The notes below the pieces were generated by a model. That model made no database searches and was not told the origin of the DNA. It saw only the letters and a program-made list of their open reading frames with translations. Shown here piece by piece: positions 36,041 through 47,052 of a DNA stretch of 64,000 bases (positions within the stretch are counted from its first letter, which is position 1; every line of letters begins with the position of its first letter). The stretch comes from Scalesia atractyloides. Its lineage: Eukaryota > Streptophyta > Magnoliopsida > Asterales > Asteraceae. A program made the position numbers and the translations under genes. The DNA lies in contig CAMTDV010000003.1 of the NCBI GenBank assembly GCA_947069175.1, forward strand, positions 82,561,978-82,625,977, in the 5' to 3' direction.

Positions 36041-37037
36041 TGGTGAATAATTCCATGTGTACATACCATTCAGGTATCATATCTTTTTTCATGTGGGGCA
36101 TTTCAGTTTTGAAATAACTTGAGATGACTCGTTTTTCTTCGGTTGTAAGATGTTGATGATTAGATAGGTGACTGTTAATGGATGTGGTACTATCAACATG
36201 TGGGCGGTGGTTTGCAAATTGGAGAGTTGAGATGGGGTCTTGTATGATGAAGCGCTTTTTGTATATTCATAATGCAGTTAGGGTTTACATTTCTGCTTAG
36301 AGAGTTAACATGTTTTGTCATCTCTGGACTTGAATTGGTGGGGCCTACTGACTGGCTCATGGACCATATATAGTAATAAAACCACCCTGAGCCTGTCAAT
36401 ATACAGAGGATTGGTTCGACCACTTCTGGTGATGCTTGTGTATAAGAAAAGAAATGCTGAAAAAGTGAAAATATGGTTCCAACTCAACTCGATCCATGTT
36501 GTATTAAATGGATACGATTAAGATATAACACACTTAAAGAAGAGCACTGTTAGCTTCCTCATGAGATTAGTTTTTAGGTAAACTTAATCTTCAAAGAGAG
36601 AGACAGAGAGTAACACAGTGTAAATACGTGACAAGATGCATTCCACAAGTCAAGACATATGACTCGGCGGTGTTCCTCATTTAGATCTGCACTGTTAAAA
36701 AACTCAATATTTACACTAAAAAAAGGTTTATAATATTCTAGCAATAAGCATTAACTGACCTGATCTGATAAAAGAAAAAAAAAACATAATATGGGAATCC
36801 GGATGATTCTTGAAAAATCTAATGAATAAACACTTTTCTTAAAAAAGCAAAAACATAAGGATAATATCTGGTGGAAAGAACGAACTCGTGGAGACCACGT
36901 CCCACCTAACGACTTTTTTATCATAAAATTATTTATACCCAAAACGTGTCTGTTTCTTTGCCTTTCCCCTTCTATTCTTTCACCCCTTAAGAATACAGAC
37001 ACACACACACACACACACACCAGTAACCTTTCAAAAA
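36041..37037. other. PTST-like 3' region and DUF4079 upstream region
   Basis: No coding exon is seen. A CA microsatellite (about 36999-37020) sits directly before the DUF4079 start codon. A patch GAGAGAGACAGAGAGTAA lies near 36593. Confidence 0.5.
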
Positions 37038-39071
37038 ATGGCAATAATGTTGAGCAGTGCTTCATTTCACAGACTCACCTGCTCATCATCACCTTCCATT
37101 TCAACTTCACTTCCACTTATACCTCCCACTGCTTCATCCTTACCCAAATGTATACTCACAACCAGCAGGCACAGGTCTTATATCACAACTTTTGCACTTC
37201 AAAAGCCAATTCAATCAGAAACAATGGAAATGGTGGAGACTGATGAAACCGAAACCGTCTTGTACTCGGTCTCCCCTCTCCCTCTTCTCCTACTTGCAGC
37301 CCTTCCAGGAGGTGATTAACTAACTTAACATATAACAATGTAGCTTATGTTATCTTCATAATGAATTGTAACATATAACAATGTAGCTTATGTTATCTTC
37401 ATAATGAATTGTGTGAGCATTGATTGATTATGTGAATGTTAGCCGGGACGGTTAGATCGCTGTTTGGGCCTTTTGTTGAGCTTGTTAAGTCATGGGGTCT
37501 GCCTGACTGGCTTGTCCATTGGGGCCATCCTGGTAACATGGTATAATTACTTACAATTTATAATTTTCTGATTTATGTTGTTTTGACGTGATTGATTTTA
37601 TTGTCGTGTAGGCGGTTGTCCTCTTTGCCATGGGTGGTTATGGGAGTTATTTAGGGTTTCGTATTCGGTTTTCTGATGATGTGGTATGAATCTTTACTAT
37701 AAATTTTAGCTAGTAACCATGTTTTGTAAGATATAAATGGTTAACATGCTTTTTTTTTTACTTTACACGGTTTTGGATACTAAAGCCCCTAAACTTATTT
37801 AAAATAAATGTATTCGTGAAATCAACAATCACACTTGCTACATATTTGGAGGCTATGTAGATGGTGATTTTTGTTGACGTGGATGTCATGTTTGTTGACA
37901 TTAACGCTACTCATTAATTTTATCGCACTAAATAAAAAGTTATAGGGAAAAGGTTATCCATGATTCCATGTCAGCAATTTTCCGTATTTGGATTGCCTCT
38001 TCATCAAAATTTGACCCGTTTAAGAGCATTCACATTCATTCCCATAATTACACTAAAAATCACTACTTTTTCTCTCTTCAATTAAATAATATTTTTTATA
38101 CATTTATCATTATCTATTTCCTCTCCTCCACTCACAACCACTTTAAAAATATTAAAAAATTTACAGGGGTGTATATTTATGGATGAACAATAACATTTTC
38201 TCTCTACTCCACTCACAACCACTTATGACAATTCCTTATAAGATAGGTGACCCACTCACATAAATATAAGAGACCCATTGTGAATGCTAAAAGGGGTAAC
38301 AAGTCATTATTTGAGTTTAGTGATTTTAATAAACAAAAAATTGAGTGTCCTTTACATGCAATGTTGGTTTTTTATGGCATTAACCCAAATAAAACCGTAA
38401 ATGAATAACAGAATACAAAAACATCATTGATTGACATTGGATGAATGAATTCAGGAGGAAAAGGCAATGGCTAAAGACTTGCATCCTAAACTCCTTGCTG
38501 GAATGTTCTTCTTCTTCGCTCTCGGAGCCACTGGTGGTGTAACCTCTCTACTTACTTCCGACAAGCCCATCCTAGAAAGGTAACCATTACAGTGTATGCA
38601 TATAATGTTGTAGGTTTAAGATTCATTGCTGACAGTATATGAGTCTTTCAAAAACTTATACATTGGTTTCTTGCAGTCCTCATGCTGTGACAGGGTTGAT
38701 CGGTCTAACACTTTTAGCCATTCAAACAGCATTGCCAACATTATTCGAGGTAGACCCTACTCTCATCCATATTTTCAGCTATTTTTATATTCATTTTTCA
38801 TGATTTAAATTGAGTTAACTATTGTTAGCATCTCAACCTACATTTAGTAACATGACTGAAGTTACATATATTTACTGGAATGACATGAAAATTGATATAT
38901 AAATATGTAACCGAAAGGATAATGATTTGATATTGATGCTTTTATCGATCTTGCTAATGACTTGTAGGGAAATCCGGGCTAAGGAATGTTCATGGGATAT
39001 TAGGTAGCGGGATTATGACATTGTTTCTCGTACATGCGTATCTTGGTCTTCAGCTCGGTTTGAGTTACTAA
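37038..39071 (+). CDS. DUF4079 plastid membrane protein, last exon frameshifted
   Basis: Six exons: 37038-37311, 37443-37540, 37612-37683, 38455-38579, 38677-38749 and 38968-39071. The first five join in phase. The N-terminus is Ser/Thr/Leu-rich like a plastid transit peptide (about 1-55). Hydrophobic membrane segments include LLLLAALPG (about 84-92), AVVLFAMGGYGSYLGF, LLAGMFFFFALGATGG, GLIGLTLLAIQTALP and the last-exon GSGIMTLFLVHAYLGL. This arrangement fits the DUF4079 family of plants and cyanobacteria, whose function is not established. The last exon read in phase hits TAA at 38980-38982 after four codons. The expected reading of the final 30 or so residues, ending LQLGLSY, is in another frame, as if one G were missing in CCGGGCTAAGG. 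The full product would be about 248 residues; as read it is 218 and lacks the last helix. Confidence 0.85.
38020..38297. mobile_element. MITE in DUF4079 gene intron 3
   Basis: The left end has GAGCATTCACATTCATTCCC and the right end, inverted, TAGCATTCACAATGGGTCTC. The centre is AT-rich with the direct repeat CCACTCACAACCACTT (about 38130 and 38209). The superfamily is undetermined. Confidence 0.5.
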
Positions 39072-39584
39072 TCTGATTATGACCGTTTTGTCATTCGTTT
39101 TATCGATGAATAATTGCATAGCAGTTAGCCTTCTGGGGACATACATAAGTTGTATTCAATTTTGTTAAAATTGATGTGTTTAAATTCACAGGTAAAGCTG
39201 TAAGTGTTTCTGAAACTTCTTTTAAAGATGGGATTGAAACCCTTGAAAGATGTCACTCTAAATAAATTTATAAGCTTATTAGTTTTAGATTTATATATTA
39301 TATGATGATATCCAATCATATTATATTCGAATGTGTTCTATAATTTTAGTTGTATGAATACTTAACATTATTAAATTTTATTATAATATTCAAAACTAAA
39401 TGCTTTATTATAATAAATAATTTAGCTATCAATAATTGTATATGGCGGTGATGATGAAATGTTTATAAATGGGTTACTGTAGAGAAAATAAGTGTTTTAA
39501 AAGGATGGAAGGACTGTGATCATAATCTTAGATGAGTAATCTTTAAAACGATTATTCTCTTTACATATATATATATATATATAT

Positions 39585-40010
39585 TTTTGAATTATTCCTG
39601 TTTGTTCTTACATTACTGTTTAAGCAAGATCTTAACATCTTGCAGCCTCGCATGTAACCATTGGCAATAGGACGAGTATGGGTAATCTCAGTTTTGTACC
39701 CAGTTGTAAAATCGTGTTCCACATCCGGCTCCATACCCATTAGGTATATGTCGAGTAATTTTCCGCCTGGTATCAGGCGTACCCGTTAGGTGGGTCACCT
39801 AATCCCATGCCCGTCCCTTACAAAAATTTCAAAAACAATCCCATACCCGAATACCCATACCAAATGTATTGAGTTTCATGTTTTGAGATCAGGTTTAATT
39901 GTCACCTCTACTCACTGGAGAGAGACCAAAGTATATATTTCTCTTGAGGCAGAAGGGAGCTTGACTTATGGGTAACAAAGAAGAATATGCATTGACAAGT
40001 TTTATTAGTT
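39585..40010 (+). pseudogene. Broken copy of PTST-like exon 3 and its intron edge
   Basis: 39585-39652 matches 33365-33475 of the PTST-like gene: the intron end (TTTTTGAATTATTCCTGTTT), then GCAAGATCTT for the exon's GCAAGACCTT, then CTTGCAGCCTC. About 45 exon bases are missing, and the acceptor TATAG has become TTTAAG. The match resumes at about 39918 (GAGACCAAAGTAT), continues through GGGAGCTTGACT and AACAAAGAAGAA, and fades after 40000. A mobile element separates the halves. It cannot be spliced or translated. Confidence 0.8.
39655..39915. mobile_element. hAT-like MITE inside the PTST exon-3 pseudogene
   Basis: The insert separates the two halves of the exon copy. It contains GAGTATGGGTAATCTCAGTT, related to TGGTAATCTCAATTC inside the element at 22739. 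Its right end, inverted, reads TAGAGGTGACAATTAAACC, a hAT-like terminus. The left end has drifted. Confidence 0.55.
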
Positions 40011-40024
40011 TATAAATGATATAC

Positions 40025-40375
40025 AACAGAGAAAATAAGTTTTAGTGGTATGCCCATTGGTAATCCTAGTCCCATATCCAGCTATAAAACCGTGTTCCAT
40101 GCCCTGCGCAACACCCAAATGGTATACGTTGGTTAACTACCAGTCGGATATAGGGTGTACATATTAATTTGTTAAAACTGATTTTCAGTTACATTACATA
40201 TTGTTTTTGTTTAAAGTAACTTTATTACCAAGGAAATTAAAATATATAAAGTAAAAATTAGTAAACTCGTAGATTACTTTAGAACAAAGAAAAATTTTTA
40301 AAAAAAAGAAAGAAACAAAGTGTCTACCGGTATATATGTTATGGCTAACCAGGCCTGGTATTATCTAATACTCTA
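40025..40375. other. Second partial copy of the GGTAATC element, then spacer
   Basis: 40040-40150 repeats the pattern of the preceding MITE (GGTAATCCTAGTCCCATATC, AAACCGTGTTCCATG). The rest up to the copia LTR is AT-rich without features. Confidence 0.4.
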
Positions 40376-40467
40376 TATTTAGTCTACATACTTATAACAA
40401 TATTTATTGTAAAAGGGTGTAGTTGTATTTCATATATTATTATGTAAATTCACGTTATTCTATATAA
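40376..40467 (+). repeat. Left LTR of the first copia element
   Basis: TTAGTCTACATACTTATAAC and TAGTTGTATTTCATATAT match the right copy. Edges are set by the purine tract and primer site and are accurate to a few bases. Confidence 0.7.
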
Positions 40468-40546
40468 TGTATCAGCCATAATTCCTGACCTATCCTCTCC
40501 TCTATTTACTCTTATTCAATCCCCATCTCCTCATCTTCTTTTCACC

Positions 40547-41368
40547 ATGGCAGGCTCATGGAGTTCTGATAACTCCTTTCCTCACTCACTCTCTCAGCCA
40601 TATGATCACTCTAAAATTGAACTATCTTGTTTGGACACATCAAATCAAATGGTTACCATCCTAAAATATTAACAACTCATCAATCATGTTGTTGCCTCTT
40701 CATCCGTCCCTCCTACTACCATTACAAGCAATGAGAAAATCCTTGATAATTTTGCATTTCGCACTTGGGCAACCGATGATCATCGGACTATCATTCTTCT
40801 GAATGCCTCCTGTCACCGTGGTTATCGGGTTACCCACTGCTCTTGATATGTGGGTCGCTTTGGAGAGTGCCTATGGCAATACTTCTATTGAACGGGTTCA
40901 TAACCAACTCCGCTTGACACGAAAAGGCCAAAAGACTGTCTCCGAGTTTGGTTGTTCCTTCAAGAGCCTTTGTGATCAACTCTCCGCCATTGGTAATCCG
41001 GTTTACCAACCCCACTGGTTCTTGTGTGGTTTAGGACCATCATTTGAAAGCTTCTCCACTGCCATTCGTTCAACCCGCCCGCTCCATCCTTTGCTGTCCT
41101 CCTTGCTCGCGCTGAGAGCCACGAGTTATTTTCTCTTGCCCTTCATGCATCACCAACCCCTCCTGTCGCCTTTTCGGTTCAATCTTATCGCAACCCTTCC
41201 CGGGGACGCGGGGGTCGTTTCTCCCATGGTGCAAATAATCCCAGTTCTCGTTGTGGTCGTGGTCGCCGTCCACCGCATTGCCAACATTGTCCTCGTGATG
41301 GGCACTACGCCAATGTTTGCCCAAACCTTGCCACTTTTGCCTCCCATGCAACACCTACTGAAGAAACT
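40547..41368 (+). pseudogene. copia gag remnant
   Basis: The frame opens with MAGSWSSDNSF at 40547 but stops at 40670. The capsid region continues in shifted frames to about 41368, with a recognisable gag segment at 40803-41100 containing LDMWVALESAYGNTS. A Gly/Arg-rich stretch and the zinc-knuckle region follow in another frame. Not translatable as a whole. Confidence 0.8.
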
Positions 41369-41644
41369 TTGGCAAATGCTTTTTTATATCAATGTGGTCC
41401 AGATTGGGTTGCGGACACCGGTGCAACGGATCACTTAAACAAGTCATCCCAGAATGTTCATAATACTTCGGCCACTACAGGTAACCACTTTGTAACTTTT
41501 GGTAATGGAACCACCCTTCCTATCACTCACATGGGTAATTTATCTCTTCCTAACAATATTAAATTGAATGATATTTTGGTGGTTCCACATCTCACTAAAA
41601 ACCTTTTATGTCATACCCCTAAATTATCATCTGTTGGAGTTTTA
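41369..41644 (+). pseudogene. copia protease remnant
   Basis: The aspartic protease motif is visible as WVADTGATDHL, with the catalytic Asp in DTGA, about 14 residues into the frame. The frame continues to VPHLTKNLL and is then cut by the insertion at 41645. The match resumes after 43935. Confidence 0.85.
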
Positions 41645-43930
41645 CCGTGAGCTGTGTGACGTACCAGAATCTAGCCACTAATCATGTTGAACTAATAGTA
41701 AATCATACAAAACAAAGCCATCATGTCCAACACAAATAGTGTATTTCAAATTAAGCATTTTAATCAAAGTACATGTTCGGCAGAAGCAAATGTAAATGTT
41801 TCAAACAACCAACCAATATGTTTTTAAATTGCAAAATATCAAATGTTTGTAACGCGCAACACGCCTCATGACACTCCTAGCTCCTGAGACTGCAAGTTCC
41901 CATGCAACTTGTATCTGACCTGCAAGCATGCAGGAAAAAAGTGTATCAGCGATAAAGTCGGCGAGTTCACAGTTTTGTTTAACATAAATAGGTAGGTGTT
42001 AAGTTTAAAGACATGCCAATAATAAACTCGATACCAAAGAGACTGTTATGTTTGTTGTGCCCTAATCAATGTTTATCAGCAATGATCATTGTTTAAGGTC
42101 CTTAGACCACGCCCGGCTCCCAACATGATGTGAGGTTTGTCAAGCATAATAGCATTATCAACTAATACCCCGTTGCCTCCAAGTCAACTAGTTCGGTAGT
42201 AAGTAGTGACTTTCGTGATAGAGTTGAGTTTATTAACTAACATCAAAATTAAACTACAACATTTATAAAAAAGTATTCCTCCAAGGAATAGTAGCTTGTA
42301 CCATCGGGACGCATGCTTGTGAATGTGTAGTGAACTCACCTTAGTTTGCTAGGTAAGTATTAACGTGCCTCTAGGCGTTAAGTAAATGTTAGGTCCGTTA
42401 CATGCGACTTGATGTACAATAAGCGTAAGTAGGTGTACATATAGGGTTTGCAATACCCTAGTGGTCCAAACAACCCAGTGTTCATGTGATCAGGTTAACG
42501 TGTTTATCATATAGTAACACACATTGGATTCTCTTTAGTTGGTGACATGCAAAGTGACTTTTGGGAGAATACGGACAACACATCTACATTACATATACAT
42601 AATTCGGACTATAAACAAACCCACCAAACTCGGATTCAATCATAACAATTAAACTCGTATTCTTAAGTTAAGTTCGAACAAGCATTCATACAATTAAACT
42701 TTGAAAAACATACCCAACTTAAACTCTGAAAAGCATGCTAAACTTAAACTCTGAAAAGCGTACTCAACTTAATCACTGAAAAGCATAGTATACACATAAA
42801 TCCGGACCCCCTTGTTATCTCATCAAACTCGGACTACACCAAGCATATATGTAAACTCGGATCCCCTTATACCCTCATTAAGTTCGGACAACACACAAGC
42901 ATTCATATAAACTCGAATCCCATATACTCATTAAATTCGTGCTATAAGAATCATTAGACTTGGATACAAGCGAGTTACTCAAGTTCGGACATACATACAT
43001 ATATCCCTAAATTCAGAAAAACCCTTGCAAGTATAAACTTAAACTTAATTAAATTCGGAAACATGTAAGTTGCACATACAAATTCGAACAATTAGACTAA
43101 ATCCAAACTTCCATCTAACATGTAAACTCGAGCCAGTTATCAAGTTCGGACTTTGTAACTTCACAAAGTCTGACAACTAGTCCCCGGAACAACGAACACA
43201 AAAACATAGTTTTCAACATAACAGTGTACGATCAAAACCCTAATTTCAACAATTTCACCAATCAAATCATTTGCTTAATAGTTCTATTATAACATAGCAT
43301 CTCTAACGTCCGCATCATATGTTCATTCAATCTAATAAACAATTACATACTCATCAGGCATGATCAATTAAACACAGATGATTGTTTGGGTGTTTAGGGT
43401 TTGCATGAATCAAAGGAACAAAATAACAACGTACAACATAACACTTACCTTAGATTGATGTAGGGTTTGTTCTAAAAGAGTTGAAGAGGTCGAGATTGAT
43501 GATTGAGAATGAAACTTGGGTAACCAAATGATCAGAGAAAGTGATCGAGAAAATAAACTGTCGTACAGAGATTATGGGGAGGTTTTAGGATTATGAAGGA
43601 GTTTATCAGAGTTTCACTATTAACTCTAAACACCCCTAACAATATAACTTTCAACCATGAAACACATAGTATCATACAATTCACATTTAAAACACATAAT
43701 TCACGTATTTGTCATGTAATATGTAAGTTTCACATAAACCATCCGATTATAATTATTATTCGTGTTAGTCACCAATGTTCGATAATTAACTTGTGTGCGT
43801 GTTTCGGTAATTCCCTGAATCACCGACGTAGACTCATTTAACTAACCCTAGTTAAATGCAGTGCTATGAATGTTTGTTTAAATCAATTGTGGTTGGTTAT
43901 AGTATTAACCTGAGATTGCGGGTTGTCACA
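41645..43930 (-). mobile_element. Solo-LTR-like insertion, 5-bp TSD TTTTA
   Basis: This 2286-bp non-coding block interrupts the copia pol frame and is bounded by TTTTA (41640-41644 and 43931-43935). Removing it and one TTTTA restores the copia frame. On the minus strand it starts TGTGACAACCCGCAATC and ends near TACGTCACA, as LTRs do, with ten extra bases (CAGCTCACGG) before the duplication. Inside, AAACTCGGA/AAACTCTGAAAAGC motifs repeat at 42600-42900. A Ty3-type origin is inferred from length and termini. Confidence 0.75.
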
Positions 43931-45496
43931 TTTTATCCATCAGTAAACTAGCCAAAGATAATTGTGTGGATGTTTTGTTCTCTTACCCTCACTTTCACAT
44001 CCAGGATCGTCTCACACAACAGGTTCTAGCCTGAGGTCGATGTGAAAACGGGCTCTACATCCTTCAACCGGGTCCTCATGCTCTTGTTGCTTCCTCAATA
44101 AAACCAAAAGCATCTTTTGAAGTTTGGTATTCCCGTTTGGGACATGTCCATTTTGATGTTATTACTATGTTACAAAAACTTGGACTTTTATCTATTTCGG
44201 CTTTGTTACCTAAATCGGTTATTTGCTCTTCATGTCAAATTGCTAAAAGTAAGCGTTTACCTTTTGAAATAATGACAAACAGGATATGCACCCTCTTGAT
44301 CTTATTCATTGTGACCTATGGGGTCCTTCACCGATCACATCTATTGATGGTTATCAATACTATGTGGCGTTTGTGGACGATTATTCACGCTTTTGTTGGC
44401 TCTACCCATTTGAAAATAAAATCTGACTTTTATGATATTCTGGTGGTGTTCACGAAGTTTGTTAAAACTCAATTCTCAAGAAAAATAAAAATATTTCAAA
44501 GTGACGGTGGAACGGAGTTTGTAAATCATAAAGTTTGATCTTTATTTGAGAATAATGGAACTCTTCATAGGATATCTTGCCCGTACACACCACAACAAAA
44601 AGGTCGTGTGGAACGTAAACATCGGAATATTGTCAAAACTGGGTTAGCCATGATGTTTAATGCTAAACTTCCTTCGAAATTTTGAGTTGATGCTTTTTCA
44701 TCTGCCGTTTTTATAATAAATCGTCTACCCACACCATTACGTGAAGGTAAATCGCCATTCGAAATCTTGTTTTCACTAAGGCCAAATTATGATATTTTTA
44801 AAGTACTTGGTTGTCGTGAGTTCCCTTATTTAAGAGATTATTTAGAACAAACACTTGCCCCAAGGAGCATCCCATGCATTTTCATTGGTTATAGTCCTAT
44901 ATACAAAGGGTATCCGTGCCTTGACCTTACCACATCATGCGTCTATGTTACGCGACATGCCAGATTTAACGAAACGGTGTTTCCCTTCCATGGCAATACT
45001 GATGACAACTTGCATTTTGATATACCATTAAGCACCTTTGAGGACACAGCCTACAAATCACTTACCCCTCAAACACAAACTCCCAAAACACCACCTCCAC
45101 TCAACTCTCCCAACTTGCCTCTTCCATGCAACCTCTGCATGGAATTTCCACTACCCTCACCACCACCCTCACCTGTTACATCACCACCCTCACCATCATC
45201 TCAAACAAAACCTACAACTCCACCTTCCCCTTTATCGCCTCCCTCAGCACAAACCTCCACTACCCAAACCAGCCCACACTCAACCGATTCCACACCTCAC
45301 GGTTCCGATTCCTCTAGCCAACCATCCCCTCCTCTGCCCCCTCCTTTTCCAACCCATCCATTGATTACACGTGCAAAGGTCGGTATATTCAAACCTCACA
45401 ACCAAGCCGAATTGTCATATGTAACATGTCACCAACTTCACCAAGCCCTTTTCGCTTCTAAAGACCCAAAAGGCCAACCGCTATCAAAGACGACAA
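43931..45496 (+). pseudogene. copia pre-integrase and integrase remnant
   Basis: The GAG-pre-integrase motif (WYSRLGHVHFDV) and a zinc-binding pair (ICSSCQIAKS) precede a broken integrase core. Stops lie at 44536 and near 44683. PYTPQQKGRVERKHRN and NRLPTPL are typical copia integrase pieces. The 44767-45525 frame covers the integrase C-terminal part and a long Pro/Ser/Thr-rich linker (about 45050-45360). Confidence 0.85.
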
Positions 45497-46958
45497 ATGG
45501 TTCACGCCATGCACAAAGAACTTGAGACTCTTACTAAAAATAACACTTGGTCTTTGGTACCCCGTCCAACTAACCGTCATGCTGTTGGATCGAAATGGTT
45601 GTTCCAAAACAAATCTCATTCGGATGGCTCCATTGAACGCCACAAGGCACGACTTGTGGCGCGAGGCTTTAGCCAATTTTCGGGTATTGATTACTCCCAC
45701 ACATTTAGTCTAGTGGTAAAGGCTTTCACTGCTCGTATCATCATCTCTCTAGCAGTACTTAATGGATGGAAATTACATCAACTTGATGTAAATAAACCAC
45801 CGAGTTTTATCAATCCCAAATTTCCCAATTACGTGTGTAAGCTTAACAAAGCCTTATATGGTCTCAAGCAAGCTCCTCGCACATGGTTTCACAGATTGAG
45901 CAACTTTTTAACCACCAACAGCTTTGCATGTAGCCGCGTTGATCCATCTTTGTTCATATTTAAACAGGAAACATGCATCATGTACTTGCTTGTGTATGTG
46001 GACGATTTAATACTAACGGGCAATCAAGTTAACATGCTATGATCCTTTATTGCTAGGTTGCACAACGAATTTGCAATCAAGGATTTAGTTGAACTAAACT
46101 ACTTCTTGGGCCTCGAAGTCACCTATACTTCGACTGGATTGTTTTTAAACCAATCGAAATATGCCACTGAAGTTTTGACCCGTGCTCACATGTTGGATGC
46201 CAAACCCACTTTCACACCACTTGGTTCCAATATCACCTTTACAAATGACAGTGAACCATATTCCGATCCCACTCACTATAGATCCATTGTTGGTGCTTTA
46301 CAATACCTTACAATCACAAGACCTGATATATCCTATGCGGTAAATCATGTAAGTCTTTACTTGCATGCTCCTACCACAAATCACTTCCAGGAAGTCAAGC
46401 GGATCCTACGCTATATAAAGGGTACACTTACCTATGGCCTCACTTTCTCCAAACCAACCAAATCCTCTCTTATCGGCTTCTCTGATGCGGATTGGGCTCA
46501 GTGTCTTGAGACTCGCCACTCAACTTTGGGGCATTCCATCTTTCTTGGGGGGAACCTTGTGTCGTGGAGCGCTAAGAAACAACCCACAGTTTCACTCTCA
46601 AGTTGTGAATCGGAATATCGAGCTATGGCGAATACCGCGGCTGAGATCATTTGGATCACTCACCTTCTTCGTGAACTTAATGCCTTACCGCCGTCTCGCC
46701 CAACAATTCTTTGTGACAACAGGAGTGCTCTCTTTCTTACCCAGAATCCTATATCTCATAAACGGGTCAAACATCTTGACATTGATTATCACTTCATTCG
46801 TGAACTTGTATCGTCTGGGAAGCTTCACACTCGCTTCATTCCATCCAAGCTCTAGGTTGCAGACATCTTTACCAATAGCCTTCCGCAACCACAATTTGAA
46901 GCCTTTCGGAAGATGCTTCGCCTTGGTCCACCACTGTCTCGCTTGCGGGGGATATTAG
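45497..46958 (+). pseudogene. copia reverse transcriptase and RNase H remnant
   Basis: RT landmarks are ERHKARLVARGFSQ, the first catalytic block LHQLDVN, KALYGLKQAPR and YVDDLILTGN with the YVDD catalytic pair. Sequence between LDVN and PPSFINP is missing about 15-20 residues expected in the family, so part of the palm is lost. A stop lies at 46040. RNase H follows with GFSDADWA, SWSAKKQPTVSLSS.ESEYRA and HIDIDYHFIRE-like residues. A further stop at 46853 precedes the C-terminal tail. Confidence 0.88.
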
Positions 46959-47052
46959 TCTACATACTTCATAACAATATTTATTTTACAAGGGTCTAGT
47001 TGTATTTCATATATTCTTGTATACCTCTTATGTAAATTCACATTCTATATAA
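46953..47052 (+). repeat. Right LTR of the first copia element
   Basis: It starts after the purine tract with TATTAGTCTACATACTTC and ends around CTATATAATG. Compared with the left LTR it carries an extra segment near 47017-47027 (TGTATACCTC) and several substitutions. Confidence 0.7.

Larger units (their letters stand above)
40376..47052 (+). mobile_element. Decayed Ty1/copia retrotransposon with short LTRs
   Basis: Short LTRs (about 92-100 bp) flank gag-pol remains in the order gag, protease, integrase, reverse transcriptase, RNase H, which is copia order. A degenerate initiator-Met primer site (TGTATCAGCCA) follows the left LTR at about 40468. A purine tract GCGGGGGA precedes the right LTR. 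Stops, frameshifts, a deletion in the reverse transcriptase and a 2.3-kb solo-LTR insertion make it inactive. Confidence 0.88.

Noticed and set aside
45038..45364. His/Pro/Leu-rich frame as a possible small secreted protein
   Set aside because: It is an out-of-frame reading of the Pro/Ser/Thr-rich linker of the copia polyprotein.
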